A stretch of DNA of 64,000 bases from Paracoccaceae bacterium (GCA_021296235.1 JAGWAS010000010.1:40405-104404); one strand, 5' to 3'. Shown: positions 27,791 through 37,342, numbered from the stretch's first letter. Notes: generated by a model not told the origin, from the letters alone. Numbers and translations are program-made.

Positions 27791-28602
27791 AAGTTGCCTC
27801 CGGCGTTTGCGGCAGCGGACCGATCCGATGCCCGGCGTCGCAGATATTCGGCGGAAACGAGCAGGATCAACGAGATGGCCAGCAGTACCGTGCCGAGGGC
27901 CATGACGCTGGGAAGTCTCGCGGGAAATCGCAGTTGGCTCCAGATGTAGACGGGCAGGGTGGTTTCGGTTCCGGAAAGAAAGAATGCGATTATGAACTCA
28001 TCCAGCGAAATGGTGAAAGCAATCAGGATGCTGGCCATTATTCCGGGCATGACAAGCGGCAGGATAACCCGGCGGAAGGTTGTCAATTTCGTCTCGCCAA
28101 GATCGATAGCGGCCTCCTCCAGGTTCCGATCGAGGTTGGAAAAGGCAGTCGAGAGGATGACGGTGCAGAAGGGTGTGCAAATCAGGACATGCCCGAGGAT
28201 GATGCTCCACAGGTTCAGGTTGAACCCAGCCTGGAGAATGACAACAAGCAGTGACACGCCAACGATGATTTCCGGCAGCACAAGGGGCACCATTATTAGC
28301 CCCATAATCCCCTTCTTTCCGGCAAAGCTGTGCCTGGTCGCCGCTCGTGCGGCACACAGTCCCATTGCGGTACTCAAGAATGCGGCAACGGATGCAACGA
28401 TAAGGCTGTTTCGCGTTGCGGCATGCAGCGGTTCGGTTTCCAGAAGCAGCCGGAACCAGTCGAGTGTGAACCCCTGAAGCGGGAACGCGACGACTCTGCT
28501 GTCATTGAAGGCAAAAATGGGCAGGAGCAGGACCGGGGCGTAGAGAAAAAGCAGATAGGCCGCCACGTAAGCCGTCAGAAATCGGAAACCGCCCCGCATC
28601 AT
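27787..28602 (-). CDS. potC: ABC transporter permease, PotC-like
   Basis: A 271-residue inner-membrane permease with about six helices. The EAA coupling loop is readable as EEAAIDLGETKLTTFRRVILP, where it docks to the ATPase. The family phrases FNDSRVVAFPLQGFTLDWF near the N-terminus and FTISLDEFIIAFFLSGTETTLPVYIW near the C-terminus mark it as PotC/PotI-like. Overlaps potB and potA by four bases each, so translation is coupled. Confidence 0.92.
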   Translation of the reverse strand: MMRGGFRFLTAYVAAYLLFLYAPVLLLPIFAFNDSRVVAFPLQGFTLDWFRLLLETEPLHAATRNSLIVASVAAFLSTAMGLCAARAATRHSFAGKKGIMGLIMVPLVLPEIIVGVSLLVVILQAGFNLNLWSIILGHVLICTPFCTVILSTAFSNLDRNLEEAAIDLGETKLTTFRRVILPLVMPGIMASILIAFTISLDEFIIAFFLSGTETTLPVYIWSQLRFPARLPSVMALGTVLLAISLILLVSAEYLRRRASDRSAAANAGGNF

Positions 28603-29489
28603 GAACGATCCCTGAGATGATGCCGGTTGAGCCGCACGAAAATGAGCGACAGTGCCGCCACAATCAACATTGATGAAATTGCAAGTGCCGCTCCGAGCGG
28701 AGGATTGTTGGCCTTCTTGAACTGCAACTCAATCATGTTGGCAATCAGAAGGCCATTTGGTCCGCCAACGAGGCGGGGTGTAACATAGTCACCGACAGTT
28801 GGAATGAAGACGATGATCGCCGCTCCGAGCACGCCAGGCAGTGCCAGCGGCAGCGTTATCCGCAGGAATTTTCGAACTGTGCCTTCCCCTAGATCCGTTG
28901 CCGCTTCCAGCAAAGACCGGTCGATTTTCTCCAGAGCAACGAAAATTGGGAGGATGGCGAACGGTGCCCAAGCGTGGCTAAGCGTAATGACAACGGCGTT
29001 CACGTTGTAGAGGATGAAACTCAGCGGTTCCTCAATGATGCCAAGACGAATCAGGGTGCCGTTAATCACCCCATTGTACCCGAGAATGACCTTCCACAGG
29101 AATATCCGCATCAGGTAGCTGGTCCAGAACGGGATTGTGATCAGGAATATCCAGAGTGACTTGCGGTGCTGGGGAACATGAAACGACACGAAATAGGCGA
29201 TCGGAAAGGCAAGCAGAACCGTGCAAAGGGTAACCGTTGCAGAAACGGCAAGGGAGCGCAGCATTAGAACGCGATAGACCGGCTGCGACCATGCCTCCCT
29301 GTAGTTGGCGAGAGTGAATGTCCTATCCAAATCAAGATAGTTCTGTGTCCAGAAACTTATGGTGACCACAGCTGCAATCGGAAGGGCAAGCAAAAGAATG
29401 GCATAGAGTAGCGGCGGACTGACCAAGACAAGCCCCGACGGCAATCTGAATCGCCACCGCCCCCTGACAATCGCTGCGGCACCCATCAC
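28599..29489 (-). CDS. potB: ABC transporter permease, PotB-like
   Basis: A 296-residue inner-membrane permease with about six helices. The EAA loop reads LLEAATDLGEGTVRKFLRITLP, and the segment VPTVGDYVTPRLVGGPNGLLIANMI (in parts) is typical of PotB/PotH. It is the first gene of potB-potC-potA, 292 bases after the aminotransferase stop. Unusually for this transporter class, no binding protein gene is in the cluster. Confidence 0.92.
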   Translation of the reverse strand: MMGAAAIVRGRWRFRLPSGLVLVSPPLLYAILLLALPIAAVVTISFWTQNYLDLDRTFTLANYREAWSQPVYRVLMLRSLAVSATVTLCTVLLAFPIAYFVSFHVPQHRKSLWIFLITIPFWTSYLMRIFLWKVILGYNGVINGTLIRLGIIEEPLSFILYNVNAVVITLSHAWAPFAILPIFVALEKIDRSLLEAATDLGEGTVRKFLRITLPLALPGVLGAAIIVFIPTVGDYVTPRLVGGPNGLLIANMIELQFKKANNPPLGAALAISSMLIVAALSLIFVRLNRHHLRDRS

Positions 29490-29781
29490 GGATCAGCGCT
29501 TTCCGTCTGGAAGTTCCGGTCGCACTGCGACTTGAGGACATCCGGAACCAATCTTGAGCCCAAATCTGTGCAACCGGCGCGCGGCAACCATGCCCAAAAA
29601 TGGCAATCCGAGGTCGCCAAGGATGCGGATTCGCAAAGGAGGTTGCACCGAGCTTTGCCGAATTGAAATTCCTTGCGTGCTTCGATCCGGAAGGCCCGCT
29701 TCATTCGGATCTACGGACGGTACCCGAACCCGGCCATTTCTTCGGTGGCCTGAAAGGAAAGCGGTAATGCGGCCCACGAAA

Positions 29782-31185
29782 CTATGCAGCAACCCAACCT
29801 TCCTTTGCGAGTTCTGCATGCACCTTTTCGATTGCCAAGCCTAGCTGGCCAACGACGAAGTCTATCTCTTCCCTTGTGATCACGAGGGGAGGGGACATGA
29901 CGTTGAGGCGGCCAATCGGCCTTACGAGAACACCCTCCTTCTCCGCGGCATCGGAGATCCGCCTGCCGATTGCCACTTCTTCAGGAAACCATTCCTTGGT
30001 TGTTCTGTTCATGACATTCTCGACGCACCGCATCAGACCCATTCCCCGGATGTCGCCGACGAGGGGCAGGCCCATAAGGTCCTTGAGCCGTTCGCCGAAA
30101 TACGAGCCGACATCCCTTGCATGTTCAAGAATTCCCTCCCGTTCCATGATCTCAATGTTCTTCAGTGCCGCGGCACAGCAGACCGGGTGGCCGGCATAGG
30201 TAAATCCGCTTGCATAGTAGTGCCCGCTTCCTTCGGAAATCACCTCATGCATTCTGTCCGAATAGATGGCAGCACCAATCGGGAGATAGCCGGAGGACAA
30301 CCCCTTGGCTGTACAAATGATGTCCGGCACAATCCCGAAAACATCTTCTGAGGCAAACCAGTGCCCCAAGCGCCCAAAGGCGGTTACCACCTCATCTGAA
30401 ACATAAAGAATGTCGTGATTGCTGCAGACATTCCGCATTCGCTTTAAGTATCCCGCAGGCGGAACCAAAACCCCCCCTGCGCCCATGACGGGCTCAGCAA
30501 AGAATGCGCCGACCTTGTCGGGTCCGATTTCATCAATCTTCTGTTCGAATTCCTGAACAAGGAAGTCACAGAATTCGGTTTCGTTCATGCCGTCCGGAGC
30601 GCGGTAGATATCCGGTTCCGAAATGTGGTGGATGGTGTCTTCGATGTAGCGGAAGCCTTGACTGCGATCAGCCTTCTTGTATCCGATCGACATGGTGGCA
30701 AAGGTGGACCCGTGGTACGATTGCCGTCTTGATATGACATGGATCTTTTCGGGCCTCCCGGCACATTGCTGGTAGAAGTGGACAAGCCTGAATGCACTGT
30801 CCACCGCAGTTGAGCCCCCGGTTGCGAAATGGACCCTGTTGAGGTCGCCCGGAGCAAGTTCTGCCAATTTCGCAGAGAGGAGTGCGGCGGGCTCATTGCT
30901 CATGTCGGTAAAGGTTGACGTGTAGGCGAGTTTCTTCACCTGCTCGGCGATTGCGTCCGCCATTTCTGTGCGGCCGAGGCCGATATTGGTGCACCAGAGT
31001 CCACCGATGGCATCAATATAGGATTGCCCGTTGGCATCAACGATCTTGCAGCCCGATCCATTGTCCACGATCAGTGCGCCCGTATCCCTGAATGTGTCAA
31101 AGTCATGAAACGGGTGGAGGCAGTGGCGCCTGTCCAGCTCCCGAAGTTCCCCCGCCGCGTCATTGCGGCCAACCAACTGTTCCAT
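29782..31185 (-). CDS. Class III (omega) aminotransferase, PLP-dependent
   Basis: A 467-residue PLP enzyme that transfers an amino group from an omega-amine (polyamine, beta-alanine or similar) to a keto acid such as pyruvate. Markers are VDANGQSYIDAIGGLWCTNIGLGR near the N-terminus (in parts), the cofactor-phosphate loop FATGGSTAVDSAFRL, the Asp of DEVVTAFGRLG, and the Schiff-base lysine in TAKGLSSGYLPIGA. The start at 31185 is chosen because upstream in-frame sequence lacks family similarity. Its place upstream of potBCA fits import and transamination of putrescine-like amines; this is contextual inference. Confidence 0.9.
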   Translation of the reverse strand: MEQLVGRNDAAGELRELDRRHCLHPFHDFDTFRDTGALIVDNGSGCKIVDANGQSYIDAIGGLWCTNIGLGRTEMADAIAEQVKKLAYTSTFTDMSNEPAALLSAKLAELAPGDLNRVHFATGGSTAVDSAFRLVHFYQQCAGRPEKIHVISRRQSYHGSTFATMSIGYKKADRSQGFRYIEDTIHHISEPDIYRAPDGMNETEFCDFLVQEFEQKIDEIGPDKVGAFFAEPVMGAGGVLVPPAGYLKRMRNVCSNHDILYVSDEVVTAFGRLGHWFASEDVFGIVPDIICTAKGLSSGYLPIGAAIYSDRMHEVISEGSGHYYASGFTYAGHPVCCAAALKNIEIMEREGILEHARDVGSYFGERLKDLMGLPLVGDIRGMGLMRCVENVMNRTTKEWFPEEVAIGRRISDAAEKEGVLVRPIGRLNVMSPPLVITREEIDFVVGQLGLAIEKVHAELAKEGWVAA

Positions 31186-31668
31186 GGTTTGCTGCCCCAG
31201 TCCCTTATTCGATGTGCAGTTTTCTCCTGCACAGCGTAGCCAACAGGGAACATCCGGGCAAGCAGCCTTGCACAACCCACCTGTATTCTCATTGGTTGGT
31301 TTTGGGAGTGCCCACCGTCGAGTCCCTGCTCGAACGGTAAGTGCAATCGCAGAACGAACACTGATCATTCCTCCTTGGACCGGAATGCATCGGTATCGTC
31401 GAGCGGTTCAGGGCAATGAACTTCAAGCACCGGTTCTGATTTGGATCGAATGGAGTCGAAATTGATCGGTTCACGTGCAGACCGGATTTGACACGTCTCC
31501 AAAGTTCACGCCACCATGGCGCAATTCGATGCCGTCGGGCAGGGGACGTCCATCCCATCGCCGAATTGCCGACAGAGGTTGGCAAGCCGGATCCGGCCGG
31601 AGACGGGCCGCGGAAATTTTAGCTGGATCGTTGAGCGGGGAAGTAACCCGATTGTGGCAATTGATTAC
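31186..31668. other. Intergenic region upstream of the aminotransferase
   Basis: About 480 bases holding the minus-strand promoter of the aminotransferase. A short palindromic GCCGGATCCGGC at 31579-31592 is visible. No gene is recognised. Its right end borders the decayed insertion. Confidence 0.4.
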
Positions 31669-31694
31669 GCTCTTGAGTAATTTTACTCAAGAGC
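31669..31694. promoter_or_regulatory. Perfect 12-bp-arm palindrome in front of the AAA ATPase fragment
   Basis: Arms GCTCTTGAGTAA and TTACTCAAGAGC are exact reverse complements separated by TT. It ends 13 bases before the ATG of the truncated ATPase. Position and symmetry suggest an operator in the promoter of that gene. A bidirectional hairpin terminator is less likely because no T-run follows. Function is inferred. Confidence 0.6.
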
Positions 31695-31707
31695 ATAGCC
31701 AAATCAA

Positions 31708-31884
31708 ATGAGCACCTTTGAGCGTAAGCAAAATTCGACCCTGCTTTCCCGGCTGATTGAACCGCCGAGCCGACTAATCGTCGTCTCGGGGCCGCGTCAG
31801 GTGGGCAAGACTACACTTGCGCAACAAGCACTGGAACAAACCTCCCTCCCCATTTGCCAGATCTGCGGGTTGTTTCGGCACTGA
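31708..31884 (+). pseudogene. Truncated AAA-type ATPase (AAA_14/DUF4143-like), N-terminal fragment
   Basis: A 58-codon frame whose first 49 residues match the start of the AAA_14/DUF4143 ATP-binding proteins. It has RKQNSTLLSRLIEPPSRLIVVSGPRQVGKTT, read in parts, with a perfect P-loop GPRQVGKTT (about residues 28-36). Family members are about 380-430 residues. Here similarity stops near LEQTSLPI and a TGA follows after unrelated codons. The remainder is deleted, with the join to the next fragment lying within 31855-32012. Confidence 0.65.
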
Positions 31885-32012
31885 AACTTTTCATCCGACT
31901 GTCGGGATCTTCCTGCAGACCTTATGACTTTTCTTCCGACGAGGTCGGGGAGAGTAAAATTGTTTTGCTAGCCATGGAAGCGTCGATATATGTCCGTAGA
32001 TGCATAGATTGA

Positions 32013-32747
32013 TTGGCCTTGCTGCCATCCGACGAAGCGCTCGCAACGTTTGATGCCCTGTTGAAAGAAGACTCCCTTGATCATTGGCGGCCATATCTCA
32101 AGAGCGCTGCCGACGAACAGCGCAGGATTCGGCACAAATCAATGTTTCACCACTCGTCAATCGACCGAGTGCTCCAGACACTGGATAATTTCAAACCTGC
32201 AAATGCTGCCGACTTGGCGGCATTGGTTTTGGACAACCTCCGTGAAATCTCCAATCGTATCCGCAATGGAAATGCGTCTGACTGGCGGCAATATTGGAAC
32301 GTAGACTCGCGTAATCGGCCCATAAATCCGAAACCTGAGGATGCATGTCGCGATGCCCTGCTTTCGGACTTGCAGCAAAAGCTAGAAAAACTGGGCATAG
32401 ATGTTCAGCCGGAAGGCGGCTGCGCCGACGACAAACGGTCTGACATTCGAGTTTCCCACGGTGGGTTTAACTTGCCGGTGGAGATCAAGAAAAATAGCCA
32501 CCAGAAATTGTGGAGTGCAATTGAGTCTCAGCTAATCGCGAAATACGCGCGTGATCCCGGTGCAGATGGCCATGGAATTTACCTCGTGTTCTGGTTTGGT
32601 AAGGATTGCCTAAAGGTTTCAGGACCGAATGTTCGTCCCTCGAATGCCGAAGAGCTTGAAGGCTAGCTGCGTGATTCTTTGACGGAAATGGAGAGGAGGA
32701 AGATCTCGGTTTGCGCTGTCGATGTCTCCAAGCCTCAGAATCTGTAA
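32013..32747 (+). pseudogene. C-terminal fragment of a large NTPase with a PD-(D/E)XK nuclease-like tail, interrupted by an amber codon
   Basis: An open frame of 217 codons ends at TAG (32664-32666), but the same frame continues for 26 sensible codons (LRDSLTEMERRKISVCAVDV) to TAA at 32745. The tail contains KPEDACRDALLSDLQQKL and DIRVSHGGFNLPVEIKKNS, a D...ExK arrangement typical of PD-(D/E)XK nuclease folds, then GHGIYLVFWFGKD. I recognise this as the end of long bacterial proteins whose N-terminal part is usually absent from reference annotation or described as an NTPase. No initiator is present (only TTG at 32013), so the 5' part is lost. Confidence 0.55.
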
Positions 32748-33048
32748 CCTCGGAAAGCGTTTCCTTCGTGTTGAAATGATCGCTGCTTGCGCATGACGAG
32801 TTTCCTGCACAACTGAGTCAGGAATTCCGTTTCGACCAAAATTCGGGCTCGCGTGCGGCGTCCGTGCCGAAGGCAACGACGAATTCCAAGACTTCATCTT
32901 TGCCCAGCGGGAGCAGTTAACGAGAACCAATCAAGAAGCGTTTTCACAAATCATTTGGTTTCCGTGGGTTTGCCGAAACCAATGTATTGTTGGGAATTGC
33001 CAAAAATCGAACTTGTTAGGTCAAGGCCTGTCCATTGGCGACATACGC
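32748..33048. other. Intergenic stretch with possible further remnant
   Basis: About 300 bases. A plus-strand frame without a start (about 32825-32960) reads PKFGLACGVRAEGNDEFQDF and looks more protein-like than chance, perhaps the end of another decayed gene of the insertion. I cannot assign it. Confidence 0.3.
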
Positions 33049-33330
33049 CTATCCATAGCGTCCATCTCCCCACCTGCCAAAGATGTCGATCATCTCCATG
33101 GAAAGCCATCCGGATGCTATGATGGCTGCAACCGGAATCCAAATTGCGAGGGCAATGACGGTTACCAGTTTGATCTTGATACGCAATTTGGGATCCACGG
33201 GCGATGAGGGAGGGGTCCCGCGAACAATCTTTCCGGACTCAAGCTGGGTCCGAATTTTCATCGGCAGCGCAATGAAAAGGCAGAGGAACCAGATGACCGC
33301 ATACAGGACAAGAGCAGAAGCGATTGACAT
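33049..33330 (-). CDS. DUF1467 family small membrane protein
   Basis: A 93-residue protein with two membrane segments (about residues 4-24 and 54-78) around a charged loop. The pattern ALVLYAVIWFLCLFIALPMKIRTQLESG and the middle GTPPSSPVDPKLRIKIK (in parts) match DUF1467, a family largely confined to Alphaproteobacteria and often located after methylmalonyl-CoA epimerase, as here (three-base gap). Function unknown. It serves as a lineage marker. Confidence 0.82.
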   Translation of the reverse strand: MSIASALVLYAVIWFLCLFIALPMKIRTQLESGKIVRGTPPSSPVDPKLRIKIKLVTVIALAIWIPVAAIIASGWLSMEMIDIFGRWGDGRYG

Positions 33331-33333
33331 GCC

Positions 33334-33735
33334 TCAAGCCTCCTCAAATTCAATCAGTGTTCCATGAAAATCCTTCGGATGCAGGAACACAACCGGTTTT
33401 CCGTGCGCACCGGTTTTCGGCTCCCCGTTGCCGAGGATGCGTCCGAAAGCTCTTGCCCGGTCTGAAGCGGCACCGATGTCATCCGTTTCGAGGCAGATGT
33501 GGTGGATGCCGCCGGCAGGGTTTCGTTCCAGAAACTCGGCGATAGGGCTTGAATCGCCGAGAGGGCTCATAAGTTCAATCTTGGTGTTCGGGAGCTGGAT
33601 GAAAATTACCGAGACACCGTGCTCTGGCATTTCCACAGGATCCGACACATCGGCTCCAAAGGCATTGCGATAGGTGTCCGCCGCCCGCTCAAGGTCGGGA
33701 ACTGCGATTGCAACGTGATTCAGTTTGCCGATCAT
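33334..33735 (-). CDS. mce: Methylmalonyl-CoA epimerase
   Basis: A 133-residue glyoxalase/VOC-fold enzyme that interconverts the (S) and (R) forms of methylmalonyl-CoA in propionyl-CoA assimilation. It starts MIGKLNHVAIAVPDLERAAD. Metal ligands expected for the family are visible as His7 (NHVAIAV), the His in GIHHICLETDD and the C-terminal Glu in TLIEFEEA. Its start overlaps the topA stop by four bases (ATGA), so it is co-translated with topA. The next gene is DUF1467. Confidence 0.93.
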   Translation of the reverse strand: MIGKLNHVAIAVPDLERAADTYRNAFGADVSDPVEMPEHGVSVIFIQLPNTKIELMSPLGDSSPIAEFLERNPAGGIHHICLETDDIGAASDRARAFGRILGNGEPKTGAHGKPVVFLHPKDFHGTLIEFEEA

Positions 33736-36257
33736 TTGCCCGCCGACCTTTTCCTTTCGATCAAGTCGACTGCCTGCTCAATGGTGTACGAATCGGAGTC
33801 CGCACCCTTGGGAAGTGAGGCATTCACCTTGTTCCATTTGACGTAGGGACCGTAGCGCCCCTGCATCAGGCGAATCATGCCTCCTTCGTTCGGATGTTCG
33901 CCCAGTTCCTTGCCTTGACCACCGGTGGCACGCCTTTGCCTTCCCTTCGGAGGTTGCGCCAACAGTTCCATGGCTCGGTTCATTCCAAGGGTGAGCACTT
34001 CATTCGGGTCAGCGATGGATTCATATCTCTTGCCGTGTTTCAGATATGGGCCGTATCTGCCCAAGCCTGCCTCGATTGGTTCGTTGTCCTCCGGGTGGCG
34101 TCCGACCAACCGCGGCAGGGACAGGAGCTCAAGGGCGGTTTCAAGGCTCAATGTCGAGGGATCAAATTCCTTCGGAATGCTGACACTCTTCGGCTTCTTT
34201 TTCCCCTTGCTGCGCTCGCCAAGTTGCAGGTAGGGGCCGTAGCGGCCGGCCCGAGCCGTTACCTCAAGGCCGGTTTCAGGATCCGCACCCAGCTGGCGAA
34301 CCGCAGGCATTTCGATCGGGGCATCCGGGTTGTTACCGTCCAGCGGAAACACATACGGGCATTCAGGATAGGAAGAGCAACTCAAATAGGGACCGCTTCC
34401 GCGGCCCGTCCGCAATGTCAGCCGCCCGTTGCCGCAGTTCGGGCAGACGCGCAGATCTCCATCCGCTCCGTTGCCCGGAAGGAGCTGCGGAACCAGCATG
34501 TCTGAAAGTTGGTTGAGAACTTCGCCGATCCTGAGCTCGTTGGTTGCCGCCACCGCATCCGAAAAACCTTTCCAAAATTGTTCGAGCACATCGAGGCGGC
34601 GTTTCCGTCCGCCCGAGACGTCGTCCAGTTCCTCCTCCAAGCCGGCAGTGAATTCATAGCCGACATATGTTGCAAAGTAGTTCATCAGAAAACCGATCAG
34701 CATCCGCCCTGTGCCCCGGGGGATCAGGTTGTTTTTCTCCCTTGCGACATAGCCGCGGTCCTGAATGGTTGCCACAATTGATGAGTATGTGGATGGTCGG
34801 CCAATGCCCAGCTCCACCATCTTCTTGACCAGGGAGGCCTCCGTATATCTCGGCGGCGGTTGGGTGAAGTGCTGCCCGGGATCAATCCCGATGGGATCAA
34901 CCTTCTCGCCTTCCTCCAATTTGGGCAACTTCGCGTTTTCACCGTCGCGACCGGAATTCCGATCTTCTTCCTTGCCGTTCCTGCCGAAATCACCGGTGTC
35001 CGAGAGGAGTTTCAGGAATCCATCGAATTTGATTACCCGGCCGGTGGCCCGAAGGCCGGTTTTTCCGTCATCGGAAAGCAATTCGCAGGTCGTCTGCAGG
35101 AAACGTGCCGATTCCATTTGGCTGGCAATTGTACGTTTCCAAATCAGTTCATAGAGCTTGCGCTGGTCAGCTTCACTGACCCGAATGCCACCGGCATCAA
35201 GCGACATGTTGGTTGGTCGGATGCACTCATGGGCTTCCTGGGCATTTTTGGCCTTGTTCTTGTAGGTTCGTCGCGTTTTTGGAAGATAATTTGAGCCGAA
35301 ACGCTCTCGGATCGTAACGCGGGTTGCTTCGACCGCCTCAGGCGCCATGTCGATGCCATCGGTGCGCATGTACGTGATCAACCCGGCCTCGTAGAGTGCT
35401 TGGGCGACGCGCATGGTTCGCCGCGGATTGAACTTCAGCTTGAGACTTGCCTCCTGTTGCAGTGTCGCGGTTACAAAGGGAGGCGAAGGATTTCGGGTGG
35501 CAGGTTTGCTTTCAATGCCGGCAACATGAAAGATCCCTGACCGAACGGATTCAACGGCGGTCTCCGCCACCTCCTTTGATGACAGGTCGTGTTTTTTCAG
35601 CTTGCGGCCATCAAGCTTCGTTAGCTTCGCATGGAACTCATCCCCGCGCATTGTGCGGAGCAGGGCAACCACCGACCAGTATTCCAGCGGCTTGAACGCC
35701 TCAATCTCTGATTCACGCTCAACAATGAGACGGACACAAACCGACTGCACGCGACCGGCGGAACGGGCACCGGGGAGTTTTCTCCAAAGAACAGGAGATA
35801 GTGTGTAGCCGACAAGATAGTCCAATGCGCGACGGGCAAGATACGCATCCACCAACTCCATATCGATGGTGCGGGGGTTGTGCATTGCCGCCTGAACCGC
35901 GGGCTTGGTGACGGCATTGAAGACGACCCGCTTTGCCTCACCCGCCAACTTTACCCCTCTTTTCCTTCGAAGCAGTTCCTGAACATGCCAACTGATCGCC
36001 TCACCTTCCCTGTCGGGGTCGGTCGCCAGGATGAGTTCATTGTCGGTCGCCAACGCATCCGCAATCGCCTTGACCTGCTTTTGGGAACTGGATTGAACTT
36101 CCCATTTCATGGCGAAGCCATTGTCGGGATCAACTGACCCATTTTTCTCCGGCAGGTCGCGAACATGTCCAAACGAAGCAAGAACCCGATAGTCGGGTCC
36201 AAGGTACTTTTCGATTGTCTTTGCCTTTGCGGGCGATTCGACGACAACAACCGGCAT
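33732..36257 (-). CDS. topA: DNA topoisomerase I (type IA)
   Basis: An 841-residue enzyme that relaxes negative supercoils. It opens MPVVVVESPAKAKTIEKYLG (TOPRIM) with DPDREGE at residues 80-86, and the active-site Tyr296 lies in GLITYMRTDG. One four-Cys zinc ribbon (CPNCGNGRL to CSSYPEC) is followed by three repeats of the GRYGPY type near the C-terminus, the layout of alphaproteobacterial TopA. The MPVVVV start is chosen over an ATG 13 codons upstream for family fit. The gene leads the operon topA-mce-DUF1467. Confidence 0.97.
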   Translation of the reverse strand: MPVVVVESPAKAKTIEKYLGPDYRVLASFGHVRDLPEKNGSVDPDNGFAMKWEVQSSSQKQVKAIADALATDNELILATDPDREGEAISWHVQELLRRKRGVKLAGEAKRVVFNAVTKPAVQAAMHNPRTIDMELVDAYLARRALDYLVGYTLSPVLWRKLPGARSAGRVQSVCVRLIVERESEIEAFKPLEYWSVVALLRTMRGDEFHAKLTKLDGRKLKKHDLSSKEVAETAVESVRSGIFHVAGIESKPATRNPSPPFVTATLQQEASLKLKFNPRRTMRVAQALYEAGLITYMRTDGIDMAPEAVEATRVTIRERFGSNYLPKTRRTYKNKAKNAQEAHECIRPTNMSLDAGGIRVSEADQRKLYELIWKRTIASQMESARFLQTTCELLSDDGKTGLRATGRVIKFDGFLKLLSDTGDFGRNGKEEDRNSGRDGENAKLPKLEEGEKVDPIGIDPGQHFTQPPPRYTEASLVKKMVELGIGRPSTYSSIVATIQDRGYVAREKNNLIPRGTGRMLIGFLMNYFATYVGYEFTAGLEEELDDVSGGRKRRLDVLEQFWKGFSDAVAATNELRIGEVLNQLSDMLVPQLLPGNGADGDLRVCPNCGNGRLTLRTGRGSGPYLSCSSYPECPYVFPLDGNNPDAPIEMPAVRQLGADPETGLEVTARAGRYGPYLQLGERSKGKKKPKSVSIPKEFDPSTLSLETALELLSLPRLVGRHPEDNEPIEAGLGRYGPYLKHGKRYESIADPNEVLTLGMNRAMELLAQPPKGRQRRATGGQGKELGEHPNEGGMIRLMQGRYGPYVKWNKVNASLPKGADSDSYTIEQAVDLIERKRSAGK

Positions 36258-36362
36258 GGGTGCCTCCGGAAAGCATGATTGCGCGGCTTCAATCATTCAG
36301 AATGATATTGGTGTCAAATCAATTGCCTGCAATTAACGACAGGCATCGGGTTGCAAAAGGCG

Positions 36363-37229
36363 TCAGAAACCGGCTGCCAGCACGCCGACACTGACGAATA
36401 TCACCGCAATTGCGGCCCATCTGCGCAGCGAAATCCGTTCCTTGTGGAAGAACCAAGCCAAGCCGACGGTGATCATTGTGAATGTGGAGGCGACAACGGC
36501 AGTAATCTCGTCAAGTTCGCCGATGCTGCCAATCAACAGGAACAGAAGTCCCGCCGTGTCCAACAGCCCATGCAGGATGAAGAACGGCCACCACCGAATT
36601 GGGATCGTTGGCCTTTGCTGTGAAGCGACAAAAACGATGGCAAGCAGCAGTAACCCGGACAGCCGACCCAGCCACAGCACAGCAAGCTCATCAGACCAGC
36701 GCATGGCCTGTTGGGCGGAAATAATTGCGATCGCGTAAACAATGCTGGCGAGCAACGCCGAAACCACTGCTTGGCGCGGCGCCGTCCGCGGCGATCCCTT
36801 GGCTGCATCGGATCCGGCTGGATTGCCTGCTCCAACAATTGCGAGCGCCGCAACAATTGCGACCATGGCGGCCAATTGCACACCGCTTGGGCGTGATCCG
36901 GCAGCCAGCGCGAATGCAATTATGAAAATGGGATGAGCCGCCACGATTGGAGCGGCGACGGAAACGGGACCAAGTTCCATTGCGCGAAAGAACAACAGCA
37001 GTGCCGTCGCCATGGCTGCACCATGTATGCAGGCAACCACCGATCCGCGATTGAGCAGGTCCGGCAGGGATACGGCAAACGGAACAATGATGCTGAGTGC
37101 AAGGCAGCTTACCAGCATCATTCCGGTCAATGCACTGCGTGCACCAATTCCGCGTGAACTGCGGCTGGCCATGAAGTCGGCCACACCGAAGGACATGGCG
37201 CAAAGGGCGCCCATCATTACCTGTAGCAT
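36363..37229 (-). CDS. EamA/DMT superfamily transporter
   Basis: A 288-residue membrane protein with ten predicted helices in two EamA repeats (about residues 5-135 and 150-285). The second repeat ends with VVASTFTMITVGLAWFFHKERISLRRW (in parts), the usual DMT signature region with a conserved ERIS/RW loop. Members export metabolites or amino acids; the substrate is unknown. It begins 113 bases after the tldD stop on the same strand, so co-transcription with tldD is possible but not shown. Confidence 0.85.
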   Translation of the reverse strand: MLQVMMGALCAMSFGVADFMASRSSRGIGARSALTGMMLVSCLALSIIVPFAVSLPDLLNRGSVVACIHGAAMATALLLFFRAMELGPVSVAAPIVAAHPIFIIAFALAAGSRPSGVQLAAMVAIVAALAIVGAGNPAGSDAAKGSPRTAPRQAVVSALLASIVYAIAIISAQQAMRWSDELAVLWLGRLSGLLLLAIVFVASQQRPTIPIRWWPFFILHGLLDTAGLLFLLIGSIGELDEITAVVASTFTMITVGLAWFFHKERISLRRWAAIAVIFVSVGVLAAGF

Positions 37230-37342
37230 TCAATCGAGTCCGAAACAGGAAACGCCATTCATCGACGCGGATGCGAACTGCGTGCCGCTATTCCCACCCT
37301 GCATGCATGCTGCCGCGCAGACGGGGCCTGGATTGCAGAATT

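Noticed and set aside
29490..29781. A lost substrate-binding gene between the aminotransferase and potB
   Set aside because: The 292 bases show no remnant of a binding protein in any frame.
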